A stretch of DNA of 5,260 nt from Candidatus Omnitrophota bacterium (GCA_018818505.1 JAHIRR010000012.1:1-5260), one strand, 5' to 3'. Shown: positions 1 through 5,260, counted from the stretch's first letter. A program made the numbers and translations. Notes: generated by a model not told the origin, from the letters alone.

Positions 1-2689
1 CCATGTCCTTTATTTTCTTTCCAAGCATCACCTCTGTCGCGATCCTTGCCATGGAAATACCGGCTACCTTTGATACGATCGGGACTGTCCTGGATGCTCT
101 GGGATTTGCCTCTAAGACATAGACTTTATCATTCGCAATAGCATACTGTATATTCATAAGGCCTACGACCTTTAACTTTTGCGCGATCTCTCTAGTGTAT
201 TCAGATACAGTGTCTATGTGCTTTTTAGGTATTGTCTTTGGAGGAATGACACAGGCTGAGTCTCCTGAATGGATGCCTGCCTCCTCTATGTGCTCCATAA
301 TCGACGGGATATATACATCTTCTCCGTCTGAAATAGCATCTGCCTCTAACTCTATAGCGTCTTCTAAAAACTTATCTATGAGAATAGGCCTGTCAGGAGA
401 TACATCAACTGCTGCTTTTACATAATCCCTTAGCATCTCTTCATCATAGACTATCTCCATCCCTCTTCCGCCCAAGACATACGACGGCCTTACAACAAGC
501 GGGTACTTGATCCTATCTGCTATCTTCAGGGCCTGTTCAAGCGTACTCGCCATGCCACTCTCTGGCTGCGGGATCCCTACTTTCTTCATTACCTTAGCGA
601 ATCTCTCCCTGTCCTCAGCAAGATCAATGCTTTCAACAGATGTGCCGAGTATCTTTACGCCCGCGTCTTCCAGCTCTTTTGCGATATTAAGAGGTGTCTG
701 GCCGCCGAACTGCACGATCACTCCCTCTGGCTTTTCTTTATTGTAAATACTCAATACATCTTCGACAGTCAAAGGCTCAAAATAAAGTTTATCGGACGTG
801 TCATAGTCTGTTGAAACTGTCTCAGGATTACAATTGACCATTATGCTTTCGTAACCCAGATCCCTGAGCGCAAACGCGGCATGACAACAGCAATAGTCAA
901 ACTCTATTCCCTGGCCGATCCTATTTGGCCCGCCGCCGAGTATCATAATCTTTCCGCCGCTTTGCTCGCCTTGCTTTTGCTTCGGCGAAGCGGGCGGCGA
1001 GATCTCGCCCTCCGCCGAAGGCGGAGAGGCGGATTTATTAGGCGACACGCTTACCTTATCAGGCGCCCTATAAGTCGAATAATAATAAGCTGCATTTTCC
1101 GCGCCGCTCACTGGCACTGCATGCCATGCCTCAGCCTTGCCAAGCTTAAGACGTTTGTCTCTAATCTCTTTTTCTGTAACACCTAAAATCTGGCTCAGAT
1201 ATTTATCTGAAAAACCATCTTCCTTTGCCTTTATTAACATATCATCCGGGAGTTTTTTGCCTTTATACTTCACGATCTCTTCTTCGAGCTCCACAAGTTC
1301 TTTCATCTGCGTGATAAAATACCTGTGGATATGCGTCTTATCATATAGCTCATCCACGCTCGCGCCTTTTCTAAGCGCTTCATACATAATAAACTGCCTC
1401 TCAGACGTGGGATAAGCAAGAAGTTTCCTTAATTCATCCAGAGAAAGCTCGTTGAAATTTTTAGCAAAGCCAAGGCCATAGCGTTTTTTCTCAAGGCTCC
1501 TTATTGCCTTTTGAAACGCCTCTTTATAGGTCTTGCCAATGCTCATCACTTCGCCCACAGCCCTCATCTGCGTACCAAGCTGGTCTTTTATGCCTTTGAA
1601 TTTTTCAAATGCCCAGCGTGAAAATTTTATTACTACATAGTCGCCTGAAGGCGTGTATTTATCAAGTGTGCCATCGCGCCAGTAAGGAATATCTCTTAAA
1701 AGATCTCCGCCTGCGAGTCTCGCAGATACAAGCGCGATTGGAAAACCTGTTGCCTTGCTTGCCAAGGCTGATGAACGCGAAGTCCTTGGGTTGATTTCTA
1801 TTACAACCACTCTATCGTCTTTGGGTTTTCGCGCAAACTGAACATTTGTGCCGCCAATAACGCCGATCGCATCGACTATCTTATAGGAATAATCCTGAAG
1901 CTTCTTCTGTATCTCTTTTTCTACTGTGAGCATAGGCGCAGAGCAAAAAGAATCTCCAGTGTGAACGCCCATTGGGTCAATATTTTCTATAAAACAAACT
2001 GTGATCTTGTTCGACTCTCTATCCCTTACTACCTCGAGTTCTAACTCTTCCCAGCCAAGCACAGACTCCTCAACAAGGATCTGACCGATAAGGCTTACTG
2101 ATATTCCTCTTGCAGCTATCACCTCAAGCTCTTCGTCATTAAACACTGCTCCGCCGCCTGTTCCACCCATTGTATACGCAGGCCTGATAATAATAGGATA
2201 ACCTATGCTATGAGCAATCTTTTTTGCCTCTTCAACAGAATACGCGAGCTCACTCTTTGGCATGGGGATGTCCAGCTTTTTCATTGTCTCTTTAAATGCC
2301 AGTCTATCTTCTCCGCGCTCTATAGCATCTGGCTGCACGCCTATGATCCTACAGCCGAATTTCTTAAGTATACCTTTTTTCGATAGTTCGCTGGATAGAT
2401 TTAGCCCGGTTTGGCCGCCAAGATTTGGTAAAAGCGCATCTGGCCTTTCCTTTTCAATAATGCTGGTAAGCCTTTCAACATTAAGCGGCTCTATATAGGT
2501 AACATCAGCCATGCCAGGATCTGTCATGATCGTAGCAGGGTTAGAATTTACAAGCACGATTTTATACCCTGCAGCGCGCAATGCCTTGCACGCCTGCGTC
2601 CCTGAATAGTCAAACTCGCACGCCTGGCCTATCACGATCGGGCCAGAGCCTATGATTAGCACCTTGTTGATATCTTTGATCTTTGGCAC
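1..2689 (-). CDS. carB: Carbamoyl-phosphate synthase large subunit, 3'-truncated by window edge
   Basis: Makes carbamoyl phosphate from bicarbonate, ATP and ammonia (channelled from glutamine by CarA) for pyrimidine and arginine synthesis in the cytoplasm. About 896 codons are open without a frameshift. The start is GTG at 2689: the peptide MPKIKDINKVLIIG matches the family N-terminus, a TAA lies two codons upstream, and AGGGGG (2696-2701) sits 6 nt before it. The first synthetase half shows GPIVIGQACEFDYSG, NSNPATIMTD, R169 in RPAYTMGGTGGG, and E298 in IEINPRTSRSSALASKATG. The second half shows IMILGGGPNRIGQG (from about 581), NCNPETVSTDYDTSD, R734 in RPSYVLGGRG, and E860/N862/R864 in LEANPRASRTVP. 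Compared with the ~1073-residue E. coli protein, the end of the second synthetase domain and the whole C-terminal allosteric domain (about 195 residues) lie outside the window. Oddities are a ~25-residue extra linker (residues ~551-579) and a divergent motif just before it. carA is not next to it on the visible side. Confidence 0.97.
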   Translation of the reverse strand, partial: MPKIKDINKVLIIGSGPIVIGQACEFDYSGTQACKALRAAGYKIVLVNSNPATIMTDPGMADVTYIEPLNVERLTSIIEKERPDALLPNLGGQTGLNLSSELSKKGILKKFGCRIIGVQPDAIERGEDRLAFKETMKKLDIPMPKSELAYSVEEAKKIAHSIGYPIIIRPAYTMGGTGGGAVFNDEELEVIAARGISVSLIGQILVEESVLGWEELELEVVRDRESNKITVCFIENIDPMGVHTGDSFCSAPMLTVEKEIQKKLQDYSYKIVDAIGVIGGTNVQFARKPKDDRVVVIEINPRTSRSSALASKATGFPIALVSARLAGGDLLRDIPYWRDGTLDKYTPSGDYVVIKFSRWAFEKFKGIKDQLGTQMRAVGEVMSIGKTYKEAFQKAIRSLEKKRYGLGFAKNFNELSLDELRKLLAYPTSERQFIMYEALRKGASVDELYDKTHIHRYFITQMKELVELEEEIVKYKGKKLPDDMLIKAKEDGFSDKYLSQILGVTEKEIRDKRLKLGKAEAWHAVPVSGAENAAYYYSTYRAPDKVSVSPNKSASPPSAEGEISPPASPKQKQGEQSGGKIMILGGGPNRIGQGIEFDYCCCHAAFALRDLGYESIMVNCNPETVSTDYDTSDKLYFEPLTVEDVLSIYNKEKPEGVIVQFGGQTPLNIAKELEDAGVKILGTSVESIDLAEDRERFAKVMKKVGIPQPESGMASTLEQALKIADRIKYPLVVRPSYVLGGRGMEIVYDEEMLRDYVKAAVDVSPDRPILIDKFLEDAIELEADAISDGEDVYIPSIMEHIEEAGIHSGDSACVIPPKTIPKKHIDTVSEYTREIAQKLKVVGLMNIQYAIANDKVYVLEANPRASRTVPIVSKVAGISMARIATEVMLGKKIKDM
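953..1039. repeat. GC-rich palindromic element inserted in frame in carB
   Basis: This block is much richer in GC than the flanking carB and is packed with dyads. CTCCGCC-GAA-GGCGGAG spans 1010-1026 (7-bp arms), GGCGAGATCTCGCC spans 996-1009 (perfect 14-bp palindrome), and GCTTCG-G-CGAAGC spans 979-991. In carB it encodes a Ser/Pro/Gln/Gly-rich stretch of low complexity (about residues 551-579), where E. coli CarB has only about 13 residues between the STY motif and KIMVLGGG; here there are 39. The reading frame is kept and the conserved blocks on both sides are intact, so the enzyme probably tolerates it as a flexible surface linker between the oligomerisation and second synthetase domains. 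It resembles the protein-coding palindromic elements known from Rickettsia (RPE) in behaviour, not in recognised sequence. The exact borders are uncertain. Confidence 0.65.
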
Positions 2690-2695
2690 AACTTA

Positions 2696-2701
2696 CCCCC
2701 T
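2696..2701 (-). promoter_or_regulatory. Ribosome binding site deciding the carB GTG start
   Basis: AGGGGG on the minus strand lies 6 nt upstream of GTG at 2689. It can pair with the 16S anti-SD using one G-U wobble. With the in-frame TAA two codons before the GTG, it fixes the start. Confidence 0.7.
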
Positions 2702-2713
2702 TTTTAACGGCCC

Positions 2714-2742
2714 ATTATAGCACGAAGGATCTCTAGAGTAAA
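2714..2742 (-). promoter_or_regulatory. sigma70-type promoter of carB with extended -10
   Basis: On the minus strand TTTACT (2742-2737) and a perfect TATAAT (2719-2714) are separated by 17 bp, and TGC precedes the -10 to give an extended -10 (TGnTATAAT). Transcription would start near 2707, leaving a short leader of about 18 nt that carries the AGGGGG ribosome binding site. It lies immediately downstream of the gdhA terminator, so carB is probably its own unit. A small CTCTAGAG palindrome (2731-2738) overlaps the upstream part and could be chance. Confidence 0.75.
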
Positions 2743-2747
2743 TGCCT

Positions 2748-2789
2748 AAAAAAGCGAAAGGGGCGCCCTTATTCAGAACGCCCCTTTGC
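2748..2789 (-). terminator. Intrinsic terminator of gdhA
   Basis: In the minus-strand RNA, AAAGGGGCG (2787-2779) pairs with CGCCCCUUU (2765-2757) in 9 perfect base pairs around a 13-nt loop. The stem extends by an outer GC/GC pair past one bulge and is followed directly by six U (2753-2748). It begins 43 nt after the gdhA stop codon and ends just before the carB promoter, separating the two genes. Confidence 0.9.
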
Positions 2790-2832
2790 AAATCGCATTT
2801 TAAGCACATACATTGTACTTTACTTTAACGTT

Positions 2833-4170
2833 TTAGACTAAACCCTGATCCAGCATTGCATCAGCTACTTTTACAAAGCCCCCAAGGTTTGCGCCTTTTA
2901 CATAGTCAACAACATTTCCTTCTTTTCCATATTTAACGCAAGTTTCGTGAATCTTGATCATGATATCATGCAGCCTGTTATCCACTTCTTCCCTTGTCCA
3001 GGATAGCCTCAAACTATTCTGGGACATCTCTAAACCGCTTGTGGCAACGCCGCCTGCATTTGATGCCTTGCCAGGTCCATACAGAATTTTTGCCTGCTGG
3101 AATACCTTTATTGCCTCTGGCGCAGTAGGCATGTTCGCACCCTCTGCAACCAACATGCACCCATTTTTAACAAGGTGCTTGGCATCAGACTCGTGTATCT
3201 CATTTTGCGTGGCAGATGGAAATGCGCAATCGCATTTTACTTCCCATGGCCGCTTGCCTTCAACATATTTACAATTGTATTTAGCGGCATATTCCTTGAT
3301 CCTGCCGCGGCGTACATTCTTTAACTCCATTACAAACTCTAATTTTTGCTCGCTTATTCCATCAGGATCATAGATGTACCCGCTGGAATCTGAGAGCGTA
3401 ACTGACTTTGCGCCTAACTGAAGTAACTTCTCTACGGTATACTGCGCGACATTGCCTGAGCCGGAAATAGCGCAGATCTTTCCTTTAAAAGATTCGCCCC
3501 TGGTCTTCAACATCTCTTCAGCAAAATATACGCAGCCATAGCCTGTTGCCTCTGGCCTTATCAAACTTCCGCCCCAGTTCAAGGCCTTACCTGTAAGTAT
3601 GCCTGTAAACTCATTGCGAAGCCTCTTGTACTGTCCGAACATAAATCCTATTTCACGGCCGCCTACACCTATATCTCCTGCCGGCACATCTGTGTCCGGG
3701 CCGATATGACGCTGCAGCTCTGTCATAAAACTCTGGCAGAATCTCATTACCTCGCTGTCGGATTTTCCCTTTGGGTCAAAGTCAGAACCGCCTTTGCCGC
3801 CGCCCATAGGAAGCGTGGTCAAACTATTCTTAAACACCTGCTCAAATGCCAAAAACTTCAAAATCCCGAGATATACGCTCGGATGAAGCCTAAGGCCTCC
3901 TTTATAAGGGCCTATCGCGCTATTCATCTCTATGCGAAATCCCCTGTTTACCTGGATCTCGCCCTTATCATCCTGCCATGGCACTCGAAACATTATTACT
4001 CTTTCCGGCTCAACTATCCTCTCGAGTATCTTCGCGTCCCGATACTTGGGGTTTTCCTCGATGAATGGCATTACTGACTCTACGACTTCCTGCACTGCCT
4101 GGTGAAATTCTATCTCGCCAGGATTTTTTTTAACGACCAACTCCATAAAGTCTTTGATTTTCTTCTGCAT
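2833..4170 (-). CDS. gdhA: NADP-type glutamate dehydrogenase
   Basis: Catalyses reductive amination of 2-oxoglutarate with ammonium to L-glutamate in the cytoplasm, and belongs to the small-subunit hexameric class. At 445 residues it is close to the 447 of E. coli GdhA and aligns end to end. Visible motifs are GPYKGGLR with K90, the catalytic PMGGGKGG with K126, PAGDIGVGGREIG with D166, the nucleotide-binding GSGNVAQ (237-243), SDSSG after the second Rossmann strand (Ser at 262 where NAD enzymes often have an acidic residue, favouring NADP), AEGANMPT, and NAGGVATSGLEMSQN near the C-terminus. The start is taken at ATG 4170, because GAGGAG (4184-4179) lies 8 nt upstream. A longer form from GTG 4197 would begin inside a perfect inverted repeat and lacks a ribosome binding site. 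It has its own promoter at 4318-4346 and terminator at 2748-2789. Cofactor preference is inferred, not shown. Confidence 0.97.
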   Translation of the reverse strand: MQKKIKDFMELVVKKNPGEIEFHQAVQEVVESVMPFIEENPKYRDAKILERIVEPERVIMFRVPWQDDKGEIQVNRGFRIEMNSAIGPYKGGLRLHPSVYLGILKFLAFEQVFKNSLTTLPMGGGKGGSDFDPKGKSDSEVMRFCQSFMTELQRHIGPDTDVPAGDIGVGGREIGFMFGQYKRLRNEFTGILTGKALNWGGSLIRPEATGYGCVYFAEEMLKTRGESFKGKICAISGSGNVAQYTVEKLLQLGAKSVTLSDSSGYIYDPDGISEQKLEFVMELKNVRRGRIKEYAAKYNCKYVEGKRPWEVKCDCAFPSATQNEIHESDAKHLVKNGCMLVAEGANMPTAPEAIKVFQQAKILYGPGKASNAGGVATSGLEMSQNSLRLSWTREEVDNRLHDIMIKIHETCVKYGKEGNVVDYVKGANLGGFVKVADAMLDQGLV

Positions 4171-4191
4171 GATTTTTTCTCCTCTGTAACG

Positions 4192-4210
4192 TTGCACAAT
4201 TTTTGTGCAA
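4192..4210. promoter_or_regulatory. Perfect inverted repeat before gdhA, NtrC-site-like
   Basis: TTGCACAA-TTT-TTGTGCAA is a perfect dyad with 8-bp arms, ending 8 bp before the gdhA Shine-Dalgarno. Its core TGCAC-N7-GTGCA has the half-sites and spacing of the classical NtrC (GlnG) binding site, which would fit a nitrogen-assimilation gene. It lies about 100 nt downstream of the predicted transcription start, so as DNA it would be a roadblock or repressor site. As RNA it would form a stable hairpin just ahead of the ribosome binding site. No sigma54 promoter is visible. Confidence 0.5.
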
Positions 4211-4218
4211 TTCTGCCC

Positions 4219-4261
4219 AAAAATAAAAAAGGTGTTCCTATTCTTTATTTAGAACACCTTT
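4219..4261 (-). terminator. Terminator hairpin in the gdhA leader (possible attenuator)
   Basis: In the minus-strand RNA, AAAGGUGUUC (4261-4252) pairs perfectly with GAACACCUUU (4237-4228) over 10 bp around a 14-nt loop. It is followed by UUUUUUAUUUUU (4230-4219, the first three U also being in the stem). This is a convincing intrinsic terminator. It lies between the gdhA promoter and gdhA, so it would work as an attenuator of gdhA. Alternatively it ends the upstream toxin-antitoxin transcript, whose stop codon is about 120 nt earlier. Both can be true. Confidence 0.75.
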
Positions 4262-4283
4262 GTCCTGACCTAATTCTATCCAT
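4245..4283 (-). other. Candidate 12-residue leader peptide in the gdhA leader
   Basis: ATG at 4283 opens a frame reading MDRIRSGQRCSK and ends with TAA inside the loop of the leader terminator hairpin. Translation would therefore cover the left arm of the terminator. AAGGG lies about 10 nt upstream of the ATG, within the loop of the hairpin at 4286-4305. The position is suggestive of translation-coupled attenuation, but an ORF this short could be chance, and it lacks a run of regulatory codons (one Gln, no Glu). Confidence 0.2.
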
Positions 4284-4285
4284 GC

Positions 4286-4305
4286 TTGATACGCCCTTGT
4301 ATCAA
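4286..4305 (-). repeat. Hairpin at the start of the gdhA leader
   Basis: TTGATAC (4305-4299, minus strand) pairs perfectly with GTATCAA (4292-4286) around the 6-nt loop AAGGGC. It lies within the first ~25 nt of the predicted transcript and may protect the 5' end or take part in attenuation. I do not recognise it as part of a known riboswitch. Confidence 0.45.
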
Positions 4306-4317
4306 CTTGTATAATAT

Positions 4318-4346
4318 ATTATCTACGAAGCAGGGTATTTAGTCAA
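4318..4346 (-). promoter_or_regulatory. sigma70-type promoter of gdhA
   Basis: TTGACT (4346-4341) and GATAAT (4323-4318) on the minus strand are spaced by exactly 17 bp in the gap between the antitoxin gene and gdhA. Transcription would start near 4311, giving a leader of about 140 nt before the gdhA ATG. No comparable -35/-10 pair is visible between the leader terminator and gdhA, which supports this as the real gdhA promoter. Confidence 0.7.
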
Positions 4347-4382
4347 GGAAAAATTTTCTTCTTGTTTTCATTTTGTGAAACC

Positions 4383-4691
4383 TTACTGTGGAATCAAATC
4401 TACAGTAAGCCTGGCATTTAAAGCCACTGCGAGCTTGGTTAGGGTATGTAAAGTAACTTGAGTGTTTTTAAAATCTTCAAGCCTTGAAATATTCTGTTGT
4501 GTAGTGCCTACTTTTTCAGCAAGCTCTTCCTGTGTCAGATGCCTTTCTTTTCTTAACTGGATTATCCTGTAAGCGATCTTAAGCTTAAGAACTTCTTCGT
4601 CATAAGCCTTTCTAAATTCCTTATCTTTCTTATACTCCTCCTCTATATGCTTACTAATGGATTCGGGTATTATAGCCTTTTTTCTTTTCAT
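4383..4691 (-). CDS. XRE-family helix-turn-helix antitoxin (HigA-like)
   Basis: A small cytoplasmic DNA-binding protein expected to neutralise the toxin encoded just upstream and to repress the operon. A charged N-terminal region of about 40 residues is followed by a Cro/C1-type HTH domain. IAYRIIQLRKERHLTQEELA leads into EKVGTTQQNISRLE, which includes the recognition helix, and the protein ends with a short hydrophobic tail (ARLTVDLIPQ). The gene starts a few bases after the toxin stop codon (4704), so the two are co-transcribed and probably translationally coupled. Two ATGs, 4697 and 4691, are in frame. AGGGGG, overlapping the toxin stop, lies only 2 nt before the first but 8 nt before the second, so the 102-residue form from 4691 is preferred; the 104-residue form remains possible. 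Toxin-first order with an XRE antitoxin is the HigBA arrangement. Repression of its own promoter is inferred. Confidence 0.88.
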   Translation of the reverse strand: MKRKKAIIPESISKHIEEEYKKDKEFRKAYDEEVLKLKIAYRIIQLRKERHLTQEELAEKVGTTQQNISRLEDFKNTQVTLHTLTKLAVALNARLTVDLIPQ

Positions 4692-4703
4692 ATCCATCGC
4701 CCC

Positions 4704-5072
4704 CTATTTTAATACTATCTTTCCATCATTATATCTAATCTGAAAATCAATCATTCTGTTTCTGGCCTTCAATTTGTCGCCTTCCAAAATCTTTTTACTC
4801 TTTTTCTGCAAGCCGCGTAATAACACTATATAATTCTTAAACATATATGCATAGATAATCCTTATATTATTCCAAGCAAACTCAACGCGCAATTCATAAA
4901 GATCTCTGTCTATCTTATCTACAAATGGGCGCCTTAGCTCATGCCAGTGTTTTTCTAAAAACTCAATCCTTGCTAATACCTTACCTCTCGTCTTACTATC
5001 AAACCTATCCATAAACTCCTTAACTGGCTTCCTGCCCCTTTTATCTTCGTAATGTATAACTTTCTTATCCAT
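4704..5072 (-). CDS. RelE/HigB-like toxin (phage Gp49-like family)
   Basis: Probable type II toxin of the RelE/ParE superfamily. HigB members cleave mRNA at the ribosome, but the activity of this one is inferred. At 122 residues it has the family's usual size. Family features are an N-terminal strand and helix ending in PVKEFMDRF (about 16-24), a helix with KVLARIEFLEKHWHELRRP (31-49), the core strand DLYELRVEFAWNNIRIIYAY (57-76) with R62 and R71, and YIVLLRGLQKKSKK (81-94), matching the typical Lx-Gh-x-KK segment. The C-terminal tail after the family's final helix is basic and ends in IVLK. The ATG at 5072 keeps the first strand (KVIHYED); the next in-frame ATG would remove it. No ribosome binding site precedes the ATG and the -10 box ends only 4 nt upstream, so the mRNA may be leaderless. 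Its partner antitoxin follows immediately. Confidence 0.88.
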   Translation of the reverse strand: MDKKVIHYEDKRGRKPVKEFMDRFDSKTRGKVLARIEFLEKHWHELRRPFVDKIDRDLYELRVEFAWNNIRIIYAYMFKNYIVLLRGLQKKSKKILEGDKLKARNRMIDFQIRYNDGKIVLK

Positions 5073-5076
5073 TATA

Positions 5077-5105
5077 AGTATACACTATTTTTAGTGTAAA
5101 GTCAA
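5077..5105 (-). promoter_or_regulatory. Promoter of the toxin-antitoxin operon
   Basis: TTGACT (5105-5100) and TATACT (5082-5077) on the minus strand are 17 bp apart. The -10 ends 4 nt before the toxin ATG, so transcription should begin at or next to the start codon. The spacer is filled by the inverted repeat at 5081-5098. Confidence 0.75.
5081..5098. promoter_or_regulatory. Probable antitoxin operator O1 (perfect inverted repeat)
   Basis: TACACTA-TTTT-TAGTGTA is a perfect dyad with 7-bp arms. It fills the promoter spacer and overlaps two bases of the -10, so a bound dimer would block RNA polymerase. Dyads at this place are typical operators for XRE antitoxins; binding by the neighbouring antitoxin is inferred. 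Confidence 0.7.
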
Positions 5106-5113
5106 GATTTTCT

Positions 5114-5131
5114 TACACTATTTTTGATGTA
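5114..5131. promoter_or_regulatory. Probable second operator O2 (imperfect copy)
   Basis: TACACTA-TTTT-TGATGTA repeats the first 11 bases of the operator at 5081-5098 exactly, while its right arm matches 5 of 7 positions. The centres of the two dyads are 33 bp apart, about three helical turns, which would put two bound dimers on the same face of the DNA. Confidence 0.55.
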
Positions 5132-5151
5132 TATAGCTCTCATTCGCCTGC

Positions 5152-5260
5152 CAATCTCCTACTAGATTGCTTGTACCGTTTGCGATTTTCATCGGCAACA
5201 TGTCCCCTTTTTCAAGATTAAACCTGTCCCTTTGTTTATTTTCCTATAAAAATAGGGCTC
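5152..5260. repeat. Hairpin-rich repeat region at the window edge, possibly the end of a transposon-linked repeat
   Basis: No gene is visible here. The stretch holds a hairpin CAATCT-N6-AGATTG (5152-5169) and a second one, TTGCGAT-TTTC-ATC(G)GCAA with one bulged base (5180-5198). Two similar direct motifs follow, AACATGTCCCCTTT (about 5198-5210, slightly offset) and AACCTGTCCCTTT (5221-5233). A palindrome CCTAT-AAAA-ATAGG (5243-5256) lies next to the edge. Hairpins combined with repeated GTCCC motifs recall regions flanking Y1 (IS200/REP-associated) transposases, but no transposase is in view, so this is a suggestion only. Confidence 0.35.

Noticed and set aside
953..1039. carB as a pseudogene because of the odd linker
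   Set aside because: The reading frame is continuous from GTG 2689 to the left edge, and catalytic motifs of both halves are intact on either side of the insert.
4171..4197. Nine-residue N-terminal extension of GdhA from GTG at 4197
   Set aside because: The GTG lies inside a perfect inverted repeat and has no ribosome binding site, while ATG 4170 has GAGGAG 8 nt upstream and matches the family's N-terminus.
4195..4222. sigma54 promoter near gdhA (GGGCAGAATTGCA)
   Set aside because: The GG and GC elements are too close together: 7 bases between them instead of about 10.
195..4314. Plus-strand open frames of 60-140 codons across carB and gdhA
   Set aside because: All lie opposite strongly conserved coding sequence, show no recognisable protein features and are rich in Ser/Leu/Cys runs typical of antisense shadows.
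4359..4382. Terminator directly after the antitoxin gene (TTTCA-CAAAA-TGAAA)
   Set aside because: Only a 5-bp AT-rich stem, with no proper U tract directly after it; too weak.
5118..5192. 24-codon minus-strand frame starting ATG 5192 upstream of the toxin
   Set aside because: It overlaps hairpins and the second operator, has no convincing ribosome binding site and no recognised similarity.

Overview
The window is a compact, bacterial-type stretch in which every supported gene lies on the minus strand. Read in the direction of transcription (high to low coordinates) it holds: a repeat-like, hairpin-rich edge (about 5152-5260); a two-gene toxin-antitoxin operon of HigBA order (RelE/HigB-like toxin 5072-4704, XRE-type antitoxin 4691-4383); a regulatory leader (4346-4171); gdhA for NADP-type glutamate dehydrogenase (4170-2833); an intrinsic terminator (2789-2748); and the first ~896 codons of carB, the large subunit of carbamoyl-phosphate synthase, which runs off the left edge. 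No stretch longer than 300 bases is without a gene.

The layout is three transcription units, each with a recognisable sigma70-type promoter. The toxin promoter carries a perfect 18-bp inverted repeat between its -35 and -10, with a second imperfect copy 33 bp upstream, as expected for autoregulation by the antitoxin. The gdhA promoter is followed by a leader of about 140 nt containing a hairpin, a strong terminator-like hairpin and a second perfect inverted repeat just before the ribosome binding site. This arrangement suggests attenuation or nitrogen control. carB has its own extended -10 promoter squeezed between the gdhA terminator and its GTG start. GdhA fixes ammonium into glutamate and CarB uses glutamine-derived ammonia, so the two metabolic genes share a nitrogen-assimilation theme but are not co-transcribed by default. 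carA is not adjacent on the visible side.

The most unusual item is a GC-rich, palindrome-packed block at about 953-1039 that lies in frame inside carB. It lengthens the linker between the oligomerisation domain and the second synthetase domain by about 25 residues, and looks like a small palindromic repeat inserted into an essential enzyme gene.

The organism is a bacterium with moderate GC, Shine-Dalgarno-led genes and classical -35/-10 promoters. GC-rich palindromic mini-repeats and repeated GTCCC-type motifs at the window edge recall genomes of uncultivated lineages such as Omnitrophota, but that assignment is a guess, not something the sequence proves.
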